A stretch of 10,720 nucleotides of DNA from CAZVQX01 sp964629735 (GCA_964629735.1 CAZVQX010000022.1:1-10720); one strand, 5' to 3'. Positions 1 to 6,460 are shown, counted from the first letter of the stretch. A program made the numbers and translations. Notes: generated by a model not told the origin, from the letters alone.

Positions 1-114
1 CGTTGCGTTCGGGACTAATTTGAACAAGTAGTAAGTGTGAAGATGTGAATCATTCAACCTAATATAATCAATAAAGTTTAATTTAGAAGGGAAAACATTA
101 AATATTGAAAATTT

Positions 115-145
115 AAACGGTACAAATTTACTGTACTGTTTTTTT
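115..145 (+). terminator. Rho-independent terminator of an upstream, unseen gene
   Basis: A 9-bp stem with one G-T wobble (115-123 pairing with 133-141) closes a 9-nt loop and runs into seven consecutive T (139-145). This is the standard intrinsic terminator layout on the + strand. It separates whatever lies left of the window from the yfhO gene, whose promoter starts about 75 nt further on. All three + strand frames close within the first 31 bases, so at most a few codons of the upstream gene could be inside the window. Confidence 0.7.
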
Positions 146-218
146 ACAAATTGATTTAATTAATTATATATTAAATCTTTAAATTACATAAATAAAAATC
201 TATTCTAAGATGATTTCA

Positions 219-227
219 TGATATAAT
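219..227 (+). promoter_or_regulatory. Extended -10 promoter of yfhO
   Basis: TGATATAAT is a perfect extended -10 element (TG, one base, TATAAT at 222-227). No good -35 hexamer is visible 17 nt upstream, which fits an extended -10 promoter. Transcription would be expected to start near 233-235, almost on top of the ribosome binding site AGAGGTG (233-239), giving a leader of only about 10 nt before the ATG at 244. Confidence 0.6.
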
Positions 228-243
228 TATTAAGAGGTGTATT

Positions 244-2739
244 ATGAAGAAAAGAGATTACATAAATTTGACCATAATCATACTAACCGTATTAGTAATT
301 ATGTTTATTACTAAAGGTTATAATAATTTATATGGTTCTAAAACTGACTGGATGAGTCAACACTGGGCGTTACCAGAATATTTTCGGAATCTATTTTATG
401 AGACGAAAAATCTTTTTCCTAATTTTGCACCAAATATAGGTGCTGGCCAAAATATATATAATTTTGCTTATTATGGATTTTTAAATCCAATAATATTAAT
501 ATCCTATTTCTTTCCATTTATAAAGATGGTTGATTATATTATGATTAGTAGTATTATTGTTGTAATAATGAGTATTATTTTATTTTATAAATGGCTAATA
601 AATAATAAGGTAGAGGTTAATAATGCTTTTATTGCTACTTTTTTATTTGCCCTTGCTAATCCGTTAATATATCATAGTCATCGTCATATTATGTTTATTA
701 ATTATATGCCTTTTTTAATATTAGCTTTAATAGGTATTGATAAGTACTTTGAAAATAAAAAAAGTTGGTTATTAATAATAAGTGTTTTTTTAATTATAAT
801 GACAAGTTATTTTTATAGTGTAGGGTGTCTTGTTGTCTTAGGGACATATTCACTTTATAAAATTTTAAAAAATAATTATTCATTTAAAGAAACAAGTAAA
901 CATATTTTAAAACTATTGTTAGCAATATTAGTTAGTATTTTAATGTCTGCAATTTTATTATTGCCAACAATATATGTTATAAAAAGTGGTCGTGGTATTG
1001 ATACTCATTCAATAAATTTATTTACATTATTAACCCCTAATTTTAATATTAATTCGATTTTGTATACATCATATTCGCCAGGCTTAACTGCTTTCGCCCT
1101 TATTTGTTTAGTAGGTGCTATATTTAGTGAAGATAGAAGCATTAAATTTTTAGGGATTTTTATTTCGGTTTTATTGTTTATACCGGTTTTTGCTTATTTA
1201 TTAAATGGTATGCTTTATGTTAGGTATAAGGTTTTTATTCCATTTTTACCCCTTATTGGTTTCTTAATTTCACATTTTTTATCTAATCTTAAAGAAGAAA
1301 AAATATCAATTATTAAAATAATATTATTTATTATTTTAATAATTGTATTTAATCAAAAAGATAAAATATTTCTAGTTTTTATAATTGATGTTATTATAAC
1401 ATTGTTGTGTATATGTTTTTATAAATTTAATAACATAAAAAAAATATTTTATATACCAATAATATTAATAGCGATGTTAAGTTCGGTTTATGGCAATTTT
1501 CAGGAAAATTATGTAACAAAAGCAAATTACTTAAATGATTTTAATATAAATGATGAAATGTTAATTAAAGAAATAATAAATAAAGATAATTCACTTTATC
1601 GCTTTAGTAATTTGGAATCGAGTTTGTCGACATCTAATAAAGTTTATCATCCACGTCATTACCAAACTACTCTTTATTCATCAACTTATAACTTTAACTA
1701 TAATGATTTTTATTATGATGTTTTTAAAAATGCAATACCTTATCGTAATCGTGTTATTACAGCAACAAGTCCGAATATATTTTTTCAAACCTTAATGGGG
1801 ATTAAATATATTGGTACCAAAAATAATTCACCTGTCGGATATCAATTGGTTGGAAAAAACGATAATAATTTTGCAATTTATAAAAATGATAATGTTTTCC
1901 CATTAGTTTATTCAACTAATAATACAATGTCAATTAATGATTTCACTAAATTAGAATATCCATATACAATTTCACCATTATTAACTGGCGTCGTTGTTAA
2001 TGATAAAACAAATTATCAAAAGAAATTACCCATTAAAGAAGTTAGTTTTAAATATGATAGTGAAGTTAATGATAACATTGATTTAATACAAAGTAATAAT
2101 GAGTATATAATTAATTCAAAGAAAAAAGGTAATATTAAGTTATTTTTAGAAGAAAAACAAAATAATATTTTAATAATAACCTTTAAAATGAAACATAATC
2201 AGAAATGTAGTAAGGGTGATACAGGGATTAGCATTAATGGTATAACTAATAAGTTAACATGCCGTGAATGGATATATCACAATCAAAATTTTGAATTTGA
2301 GTATGTTATATCATCAAATGAACCAATCGATATGTTGAATATCAATTTTGAAAAAGGTAAATATATAATTAGTGATATTAAAACATATATAGTTGACTAT
2401 CAAGATGTTATTAATCACCTTCCTAATATTGATAAAATAGAAATTGATATGAATAAAACTAAAGGTGATGTTATTTTAGGCGATATTAAAGTAACCAATG
2501 ATGGCTATTTAGTTACAACTATTCCTTATGATGAAGGTTTTACAATTAAATTAAATGGAATAGTACAAAACAAGGAAAAAGTGAATACTTCATTTTTAGG
2601 AACTAAAATAAAAAAAGGTGATTACCAAGTAGAAATAATATATAAGTCACCATTTTATCAAGAAGGATTATTAATTAGTTTAATTGGTTTTATAAGTTGT
2701 TTTTTTATTATAGTTATTGAACAAAAGAAAAATAATTGA
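244..2739 (+). CDS. yfhO: YfhO family polytopic membrane protein (probable GT-C type glycosyltransferase)
   Basis: This 831-residue protein has the YfhO layout. A first membrane segment (about 7-24) is followed by an external loop with the family's acidic D-W motif (Asp35-Trp36) and a Gly-rich stretch near 65-80. About a dozen further hydrophobic segments run to about residue 415, then a soluble, probably extracytoplasmic domain (about 416-805), then one C-terminal membrane helix (about 808-826). In Bacillus and Listeria, YfhO proteins are linked to glycosylation of lipoteichoic acid, taking sugars from a lipid carrier loaded by a CsbB-like enzyme and moved by a GtcA-like flippase. Neither partner is in this window. 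AGAGGTG lies just upstream of the ATG. The stop is TGA, 28 nt before rpiB with no terminator between, so the two may be cotranscribed. The family call is secure; the substrate is not known from sequence. Confidence 0.85.
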   Translation: MKKRDYINLTIIILTVLVIMFITKGYNNLYGSKTDWMSQHWALPEYFRNLFYETKNLFPNFAPNIGAGQNIYNFAYYGFLNPIILISYFFPFIKMVDYIMISSIIVVIMSIILFYKWLINNKVEVNNAFIATFLFALANPLIYHSHRHIMFINYMPFLILALIGIDKYFENKKSWLLIISVFLIIMTSYFYSVGCLVVLGTYSLYKILKNNYSFKETSKHILKLLLAILVSILMSAILLLPTIYVIKSGRGIDTHSINLFTLLTPNFNINSILYTSYSPGLTAFALICLVGAIFSEDRSIKFLGIFISVLLFIPVFAYLLNGMLYVRYKVFIPFLPLIGFLISHFLSNLKEEKISIIKIILFIILIIVFNQKDKIFLVFIIDVIITLLCICFYKFNNIKKIFYIPIILIAMLSSVYGNFQENYVTKANYLNDFNINDEMLIKEIINKDNSLYRFSNLESSLSTSNKVYHPRHYQTTLYSSTYNFNYNDFYYDVFKNAIPYRNRVITATSPNIFFQTLMGIKYIGTKNNSPVGYQLVGKNDNNFAIYKNDNVFPLVYSTNNTMSINDFTKLEYPYTISPLLTGVVVNDKTNYQKKLPIKEVSFKYDSEVNDNIDLIQSNNEYIINSKKKGNIKLFLEEKQNNILIITFKMKHNQKCSKGDTGISINGITNKLTCREWIYHNQNFEFEYVISSNEPIDMLNINFEKGKYIISDIKTYIVDYQDVINHLPNIDKIEIDMNKTKGDVILGDIKVTNDGYLVTTIPYDEGFTIKLNGIVQNKEKVNTSFLGTKIKKGDYQVEIIYKSPFYQEGLLISLIGFISCFFIIVIEQKKNN

Positions 2740-2751
2740 TATATTTATAAC

Positions 2752-2758
2752 AAGGAGG
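2752..2758 (+). promoter_or_regulatory. Ribosome binding site fixing the rpiB start
   Basis: AAGGAGG is a perfect Shine-Dalgarno core, 9 nt before the ATG at 2768. It excludes an upstream in-frame TTG at 2717, which would sit inside the yfhO coding region and add 17 residues not found in RpiB proteins. Confidence 0.85.
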
Positions 2759-2767
2759 AATAAAATA

Positions 2768-3205
2768 ATGAGAATAGGAATTGCATCAGATCATCGAGGA
2801 GTGAGACTAAAAAAATCATTAATTGAGTATTTAACAAAAAAAGGATATGAAGTTTTCGATTATGGTACCAACAGTGAAGTATCAGTAGATTATCCGGATT
2901 ATGCATTTTTAATAGGTGAAAAGGTCAACGAAGATGAAATTGATATGGGAATCTTGATTTGTGGAACAGGTATTGGAATGTCTATAGCTTGTAATAAAGT
3001 AAAAAATATTCGTTGTGCTAAGGTTGATACTATTCAGGAGGCAAAATTCGCACGACTACATAATAATGCCAATGTTATAACACTATCTAGTTATATGAGT
3101 TTAATGAAAATGAAAGATATTATTGACGTTTTTTTAAAAACAGAATTTTCTAATGAAGAACGTCATATTATTAGAAATAATAAAATAGATAATTATGACT
3201 GTTAA
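2768..3205 (+). CDS. rpiB: Ribose-5-phosphate isomerase B
   Basis: This 145-residue RpiB/LacAB family enzyme interconverts ribose 5-phosphate and ribulose 5-phosphate in the cytosolic non-oxidative pentose phosphate pathway. The N-terminus MRIGIASDHRG has the phosphate-binding Asp8-His9 pair. The loop ICGTGIGMS carries the expected catalytic Cys65 and the anion-binding Gly-rich turn, and RLHNNAN places His98 where Escherichia coli RpiB has its active-site His. Arg132-His133 near the C-terminus match the family's conserved pair. Length is normal for the family (about 145-150). It follows yfhO by 28 nt with its own strong ribosome binding site, and its last 11 nt overlap the DUF1146 gene. In Bacillus the orthologue ywlF lies just upstream of glyA-upp-atp, so its position here is a remnant of that order. 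LacA or LacB is unlikely because there is no lactose/tagatose context. Confidence 0.93.
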   Translation: MRIGIASDHRGVRLKKSLIEYLTKKGYEVFDYGTNSEVSVDYPDYAFLIGEKVNEDEIDMGILICGTGIGMSIACNKVKNIRCAKVDTIQEAKFARLHNNANVITLSSYMSLMKMKDIIDVFLKTEFSNEERHIIRNNKIDNYDC

Positions 3206-3392
3206 AACAATTTTGTATATAATTATAACCCCATTTGTTATATGGGCATTAGATGGTGTTAATATTAATGCGATTTTTAAAAAAAACAAAATAGTTCAAG
3301 CTAATATTATATACGTAATAATATGTTTGTGTTTATCATATTTATTAGTTAATTTCTTTATGGATTTCTTTACTTATTCAAAATTTTTGTAG
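3195..3392 (+). CDS. ywzB: DUF1146 family small integral membrane protein (YwzB-like)
   Basis: A 65-residue protein with two hydrophobic segments (about 4-20 and 37-58). Between them is a short polar linker holding the family pattern: Trp-Ala-Leu, then Asn, then Phe-Lys-Lys-Asn-Lys followed by Gln-Ala. The C-terminal part (SYLLVNFFMDFF) also resembles Bacillus subtilis YwzB. Function is unknown. In Bacillus the gene sits after the atp operon and just before ywmB, murAA and spoIID, and here it also directly precedes spoIID. The ATG overlaps the end of rpiB by 11 nt and no convincing ribosome binding site is visible upstream, so translation is probably coupled to rpiB. The assignment rests on short motifs plus position. 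Confidence 0.8.
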   Translation: MTVKTILYIIITPFVIWALDGVNINAIFKKNKIVQANIIYVIICLCLSYLLVNFFMDFFTYSKFL

Positions 3393-3424
3393 TATTGTGC
3401 CTTGCAGTAAATGTATTAAAAAAA

Positions 3425-3432
3425 CATATATT
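3425..3432 (+). promoter_or_regulatory. Candidate sigma-E -10 element of spoIID
   Basis: CATATATT matches the sigma-E -10 consensus CATACANT except for one base and lies 16 nt before the spoIID ATG, just ahead of AGGAGG (3438-3443). The -35 region, about 14 nt further upstream, matches the sigma-E consensus poorly. Known biology (spoIID is sigma-E controlled in Bacillus) favours it, but in DNA this AT-rich such an octamer can arise by chance. Confidence 0.3.
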
Positions 3433-3448
3433 GTAATAGGAGGCTAAT

Positions 3449-4360
3449 ATGAAAAAGCTTATTATAACATTCTTATTAATAGTTATTATTCCCGTTATTA
3501 TTGTTAACATTTTTAAACAAATAGAAAAAAATAATTTTAGTTATGTTGAAAATATGAATGTTCGAGTTAAAAGAAATAATGGTCAAATTGACCATGTTCC
3601 ATTCGAACAATATATAACCGGTGTATTAGCAGGTGAAATGCCAATTTCTTTTGAATTAGAAGCGCTCAAAGCCCAAGCGGTTGCTGCTAGAAGTTATGTT
3701 ATGAAAAAAATGTATTATAATCGTAAGGAAGAATATGATGTTGTTGATACAGTGATGAATCAAGTTTATCTAGATGATAATTATTTAAAAACCGCATGGA
3801 AAGAAAATTATTCGAAAAATATAAACAAAATAAAGAAAGCAGTAAACTCTACCCGTGGTGAATATCTCGATTATAAAGGTGAGGTTGTTGAAGCTTTCTT
3901 TTTTTCAACAAGTGTTGGAAAAACAGAAAATAGTGAAGATGTTTTTATAAGTAAGGTTCCTTATTTAAGAAGTGTTGATTCATCATTCGAAGAAGGAGTT
4001 TCACCAGTTTTTAATGAGAACAATACTTTTAATTTAGAACAGTTTTTTTCAAAACTAGGACTTGATAATAGTAATCGAATCATTCAAGAAGTTCTTGTTA
4101 CAACTAGTACTGGGAGAATAAAAGAAATCATTATTAACAACAAAAAATTTACAGGATCCGAGGTTGCACAGAAACTGGGTATTCGATCAACTTTTTTTAA
4201 TATTGTTCAAAACGAAAATAAAGTAAATGTTATAACTAAAGGTTATGGTCATGGTGTTGGAATGAGTCAATATGGTGCACAAGCCCTTGCTTTAAAGGGA
4301 TATTCTTATGATAAAATTTTAAAACATTATTATTTAGGCGTAGAAATAAAAAAAATATAA
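3449..4360 (+). CDS. spoIID: Stage II sporulation protein D, peptidoglycan lytic transglycosylase
   Basis: A 303-residue SpoIID family protein. Residues 3-22 form an N-terminal membrane anchor, and the rest is expected outside the mother-cell membrane, facing the septal wall. The SpoIID core begins at VPFEQYITGVLAGEMP, where Glu63 aligns with the catalytic Glu of Bacillus SpoIID, followed by ALKAQAVAARSY. The middle block FFFSTSVGKTENSEDVF (about 149-165) and the C-terminal GYGHGVGMSQYGA motif (265-277) are further family hallmarks. SpoIID cleaves glycan strands after SpoIIP removes stem peptides, driving septal thinning and engulfment. Length is close to Bacillus SpoIID. AGGAGG lies 5 nt before the ATG. 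SpoIIM and SpoIIP, its partners in the DMP complex, are not in this window. spoIIQ follows 54 nt after its stop with no terminator visible, so readthrough is possible. Confidence 0.95.
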   Translation: MKKLIITFLLIVIIPVIIVNIFKQIEKNNFSYVENMNVRVKRNNGQIDHVPFEQYITGVLAGEMPISFELEALKAQAVAARSYVMKKMYYNRKEEYDVVDTVMNQVYLDDNYLKTAWKENYSKNINKIKKAVNSTRGEYLDYKGEVVEAFFFSTSVGKTENSEDVFISKVPYLRSVDSSFEEGVSPVFNENNTFNLEQFFSKLGLDNSNRIIQEVLVTTSTGRIKEIIINNKKFTGSEVAQKLGIRSTFFNIVQNENKVNVITKGYGHGVGMSQYGAQALALKGYSYDKILKHYYLGVEIKKI

Positions 4361-4367
4361 AAAATAA

Positions 4368-4395
4368 GTATAAAAAAACCATTAATGTTCACAAT
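4368..4395 (+). promoter_or_regulatory. Candidate sigma-F (forespore) promoter of spoIIQ
   Basis: GTATA at 4368-4372, a 14-nt spacer, then GTTCACAAT at 4387-4395. The forespore sigma-F consensus is roughly GYATA, 14-16 nt, GGNNANANT, so only the second G of the -10 deviates. The predicted start of transcription falls at about 4402, right at the ribosome binding site. The Bacillus spoIIQ gene is sigma-F dependent, so gene identity and motif agree. Confidence 0.55.
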
Positions 4396-4401
4396 TAAAA
4401 T

Positions 4402-4409
4402 AGAGGTGA
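4402..4409 (+). promoter_or_regulatory. Ribosome binding site fixing the spoIIQ start
   Basis: AGAGGTGA lies 5 nt before the ATG at 4415. A further in-frame ATG at 4385 would put this binding site inside the coding region and would overlap the candidate sigma-F -10 element, so the downstream ATG is preferred. Confidence 0.75.
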
Positions 4410-4414
4410 AATTA

Positions 4415-5059
4415 ATGGGAAAAAGACGATTAAAAAAACCAGTTATTTATGCTGGATATGTTTTAGGAACAATATTATTGATTGGGCTTATTTATGTAAT
4501 TGAATTCTCAATTTCTAAAAGTTTATTTAAAGATGATAATGATGATTATGATTATGTGTCCAAAACAATTTTTGAAGATACAACACCTGTTGTTAATGTT
4601 GAGACAACAATAATAAAACCATTTGAAGATAAAAATATTAAAATATTAAAAAATTTTTATAATTATAAAGATGATAAAACAAAACAAGAATCTGCAATAA
4701 TATTTAATAATAATACTTATCTTCAAAATAGCGGGGTTGATTATGGTGGCGTTGAAAAATTTGATGTGATTGCTGTTTTGGATGGGACGGTTATTACGGT
4801 TAAAGAAGATAAACTATTAGGTATGATTGTTGAGATAAAACATGAAAATGATTTAATAACTGTATATCAAAGTTTAAGCGAAGTTAAGTTAAAAAAAGAT
4901 GACGTCGTTAAACAAGGCGATATCATTGGTAAAAGTGGTGGTTCTAACTTTGCGAAAGACTTAGGTGATCACTTGCATTTTGAATTAATATATAAAGGCC
5001 AAGTAGTCAATCCGGAAGAGTTTTATTTCAAAAAATTAAGTGATTTAGAAGGGGCGTAA
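4415..5059 (+). CDS. spoIIQ: SpoIIQ-like forespore protein with degenerate LytM/M23 domain
   Basis: A 214-residue protein with a short basic cytoplasmic tail, one membrane helix (about 9-31), an acidic Asp-rich linker (about 39-47) and a C-terminal LytM/M23 domain (about 100-206). Of the zinc-ligand motifs, HLH is intact (His186, His188). The first motif reads NSGVD, with Asn105 where active enzymes have His, followed by the conserved Asp109. Peptidase activity is therefore doubtful, as known for Bacillus subtilis SpoIIQ; the Clostridioides difficile protein keeps the His. SpoIIQ in the forespore membrane binds SpoIIIAH of the mother cell, forming the channel and zipper across the engulfment space. 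It is shorter than the 283-residue Bacillus protein, mainly in the linker and C-terminal tail. Position between spoIID and spoIIID supports SpoIIQ over a generic M23 hydrolase. The start is set by AGAGGTGA. Confidence 0.87.
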   Translation: MGKRRLKKPVIYAGYVLGTILLIGLIYVIEFSISKSLFKDDNDDYDYVSKTIFEDTTPVVNVETTIIKPFEDKNIKILKNFYNYKDDKTKQESAIIFNNNTYLQNSGVDYGGVEKFDVIAVLDGTVITVKEDKLLGMIVEIKHENDLITVYQSLSEVKLKKDDVVKQGDIIGKSGGSNFAKDLGDHLHFELIYKGQVVNPEEFYFKKLSDLEGA

Positions 5060-5072
5060 GGACGCCCTTTTT
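5049..5072 (+). terminator. Strong intrinsic terminator embedded in the end of spoIIQ
   Basis: GGGCGT (5052-5057) pairs perfectly with ACGCCC (5062-5067) around an AAGG loop. The stem can be extended by A-T and G-T pairs (5049-5051 with 5068-5070), and five T follow (5068-5072). The left arm encodes the last two residues (Gly-Ala) of SpoIIQ, and the TAA stop (5057-5059) lies at the top of the stem and in the loop. It isolates spoIIQ transcription from spoIIID. Confidence 0.9.
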
Positions 5073-5095
5073 GGTATAAAAAACCTTTAATTTAC

Positions 5096-5101
5096 TATAA
5101 T
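5096..5101 (+). promoter_or_regulatory. TATAAT box upstream of spoIIID
   Basis: TATAAT lies 20 nt before the spoIIID ATG and just after the spoIIQ terminator. The best -35 candidate is TTGGTA (5071-5076), with a long 19-nt spacer. The box looks sigma-A-like; I do not see a good sigma-E -10 (CATACANT) here, although spoIIID is sigma-E dependent in Bacillus. In an AT-rich background the box alone is weak evidence. Confidence 0.4.
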
Positions 5102-5107
5102 TAATTA

Positions 5108-5113
5108 AAGGGG
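5108..5113 (+). promoter_or_regulatory. Ribosome binding site fixing the spoIIID start
   Basis: AAGGGG lies 7 nt before the ATG at 5121. An in-frame TTG at 5115 is only 1 nt from it and cannot be the start. Confidence 0.75.
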
Positions 5114-5120
5114 ATTGGAT

Positions 5121-5375
5121 ATGAGTGAGATAATTTTAGAGCGTGTTATTATGGAAGCAGATTATCTTATTTTAACAAAACAAACAATTAGAGAAATTGC
5201 TAATGTTTTTAAAGTGTCTAAGAGTACCGTTCATAAAGATTTACGTGAACGTCTTCCATTAATAGATAAAAATAAGCATAAAAAAGTCGATAAAATTTTA
5301 AAACATCATATAGAAATTAGACATATTAGAGGTGGTGAGTCTACTAAAAAAAAATATTTAAAAATGAGGAAATAA
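5121..5375 (+). CDS. spoIIID: Sporulation transcription regulator SpoIIID
   Basis: This 84-residue protein is nearly all DNA-binding domain. The helix-turn-helix spans about residues 19-43 (TIREIANVFKVSKSTVHKDL), followed by RERLP and the C-terminal basic signature IRHIRGGESTKKKY. These stretches match Bacillus SpoIIID nearly residue for residue. SpoIIID is a mother-cell regulator that modulates sigma-E regulon genes and activates sigK expression, binding DNA as a monomer through the HTH plus the basic C-terminal helix. The Bacillus protein is 93 residues, so this one is slightly shorter, lacking the acidic tail. The gene starts 61 nt after the spoIIQ stop, beyond a strong terminator, so it has its own promoter. 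mbl follows after 53 nt with no terminator, the same spoIIID-mbl pairing as in Bacillus. Confidence 0.96.
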   Translation: MSEIILERVIMEADYLILTKQTIREIANVFKVSKSTVHKDLRERLPLIDKNKHKKVDKILKHHIEIRHIRGGESTKKKYLKMRK

Positions 5376-5395
5376 CTACCATTTAAAGTAAAATA

Positions 5396-5404
5396 TGATA
5401 TAAT
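5396..5404 (+). promoter_or_regulatory. Extended -10 promoter of mbl
   Basis: TGATATAAT is a perfect extended -10 (TATAAT at 5399-5404), 24 nt before the mbl ATG. No good -35 is visible at 16-18 nt. It would let mbl be expressed in vegetative cells independently of spoIIID. Transcription would start near 5411, just at the GAAGGA/TGAGG ribosome binding region (5409-5420). Confidence 0.6.
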
Positions 5405-5428
5405 ATATGAAGGAATGAGGCCGATATT

Positions 5429-6427
5429 ATGTTTGACATTTTTTCAAAAGATATAGGAATAGATTTAGGAACTGCTAACGTTCTTATTCATATTAAAGGA
5501 CAAGGAATTGTATTAAATGAGCCTAGTGTTGTTGCAATTGATTCAGAAACAAAAAAACCGCTGGCAGTAGGAACTGAGGCTCGGGATATGTTAGGTAGAA
5601 CACCAGGCAAGGTAAAAGCTATTAGACCAATGCGAGATGGTGTAATTGCCGACTTTGAGATTACCGAAATTATGTTAAATCATTTTATTAGGAAAGTAAA
5701 TGGTCGTAGTTTTTTCTCAAGACCCCGCATCTTAATTTGTTGTCCTTCTAATATTACTCAAGTTGAAAAGAATGCAATTAAAGAAGCAGCTGAAAGAACA
5801 GGTGCTAAAAAAGTGTTTTTAGAAGATGAGCCAAAAGTAGCAGCCGTTGGGGCTGGTATGGATATATCTAAACCTAGCGGTAATATGGTTATTGATATAG
5901 GTGGCGGAACAACTGATGTTGCTATTTTATCATTAGGTGGAATTGTCACAAACTCATCTATTAAAGTAGCTGGTAACGTTTTTGATAATGATATTATGAA
6001 ATATATTAAAGATAAATATAAATTATTAATAGGGGATCGAACTGCTGAAGAAATAAAATTAACAATTGGGACTGTTTTTCCTGGTGAAACTAATGAAAAG
6101 ATGGAAGTTCGCGGTCGTGACTTAGTAACTGGTCTACCACATACTATTACATTATGTTCATTAGAAGTAGAAGAGGCCCTAAGAGAAAGTGTTTATATGA
6201 TTGTTCATACAGCTAAAAATGTATTAGAACAAACCCCACCAGAATTATCTGCTGATATTATTGATAAAGGAATTGTGGTAACAGGTGGCGGTGCTTTAAT
6301 TAATGGATTTGATCAACTTCTTTCACATGAATTAAAAGTTCCAGTTTTTATAGCGGAAAGTCCATTAACTTGCGTTGTTGAAGGGACAGGCATTTTGTTA
6401 GAAAATCTTCATTTAGTTGACAAATAA
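5429..6427 (+). CDS. mbl: MreB-family cell-shape actin, Mbl type
   Basis: A 332-residue MreB/Mbl protein of normal length. Visible actin-fold motifs are phosphate-1 (DIGIDLGTANV, about 8-18), the catalytic-loop region with LEDEPKVAAVGAGM (about 131-144), phosphate-2 (DIGGGTTDVA, about 156-165) and the adenosine motif VVTGGGALINGF (about 283-294). The start (IGIDLGTANVLIHIKGQGIVLNEPSVVA) and blocks such as SADIIDKG are closest to Bacillus Mbl among the MreB, Mbl and MreBH paralogues, and the position after spoIIID is the mbl locus. The N-terminus MFDIFSKD has the amphipathic character used for membrane attachment. Mbl forms curved filaments under the membrane that direct elongation-phase wall synthesis. 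TGAGG lies 8 nt upstream of the ATG. The gene ends at a hairpin terminator that overlaps the next promoter. Confidence 0.93.
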   Translation: MFDIFSKDIGIDLGTANVLIHIKGQGIVLNEPSVVAIDSETKKPLAVGTEARDMLGRTPGKVKAIRPMRDGVIADFEITEIMLNHFIRKVNGRSFFSRPRILICCPSNITQVEKNAIKEAAERTGAKKVFLEDEPKVAAVGAGMDISKPSGNMVIDIGGGTTDVAILSLGGIVTNSSIKVAGNVFDNDIMKYIKDKYKLLIGDRTAEEIKLTIGTVFPGETNEKMEVRGRDLVTGLPHTITLCSLEVEEALRESVYMIVHTAKNVLEQTPPELSADIIDKGIVVTGGGALINGFDQLLSHELKVPVFIAESPLTCVVEGTGILLENLHLVDK

Positions 6428-6460
6428 TATTCGTCTATCATAGACTTATATTATTTTTTT
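6422..6460 (+). terminator. Terminator of mbl, overlapping the tagO promoter
   Basis: A long two-part hairpin: an outer 9-bp A/T stem (6422-6430 with 6448-6456), a 2-by-2 internal loop, an inner 5-bp stem GTCTA/TAGAC (6433-6437 with 6441-6445) and a 3-nt loop. It is followed by seven T (6454-6460). It starts inside the mbl stop codon region. The right arm of the inner stem doubles as the likely -35 of the next promoter. Confidence 0.7.

Noticed and set aside
1..114. Possible tail of an upstream gene or small RNA before the first terminator
   Set aside because: All + strand frames stop by base 31 and no short peptide tail is recognisable. A TATAAT at 63-68 has no -35, and the small palindrome TGAATCATTCA (46-56) is too short to interpret. 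Its first 15 bases are more G+C rich than the rest, but I could not match them to a known RNA.
2737..2739. TGA at the end of yfhO read as tryptophan (genetic code 4, as in Mollicutes)
   Set aside because: Readthrough would add only a few residues that run into the rpiB ribosome binding site, all clear tryptophans are TGG, and no conserved gene here has an internal TGA.
2717..2767. N-terminal extension of RpiB from an upstream TTG
   Set aside because: It would overlap the yfhO coding region and run through the perfect AAGGAGG site; RpiB proteins begin at the MRIGIASDH position.
3203..3212. Match to the SpoIIID binding consensus (TAAAACAATT)
   Set aside because: It lies inside a coding overlap, and the degenerate A/T-rich consensus is expected many times by chance in DNA of this composition.
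3393..3448. Possible terminator between the DUF1146 gene and spoIID
   Set aside because: Only a weak ATGT/ACAT pairing with an A-rich loop is present and no T-run follows it on the + strand.
5758..5949. Minus-strand reading frame of 63 codons inside mbl
   Set aside because: It lies entirely opposite the conserved MreB-family phosphate-2 region, has no ribosome binding site or recognisable protein features, and is explained by the codon pattern of mbl.
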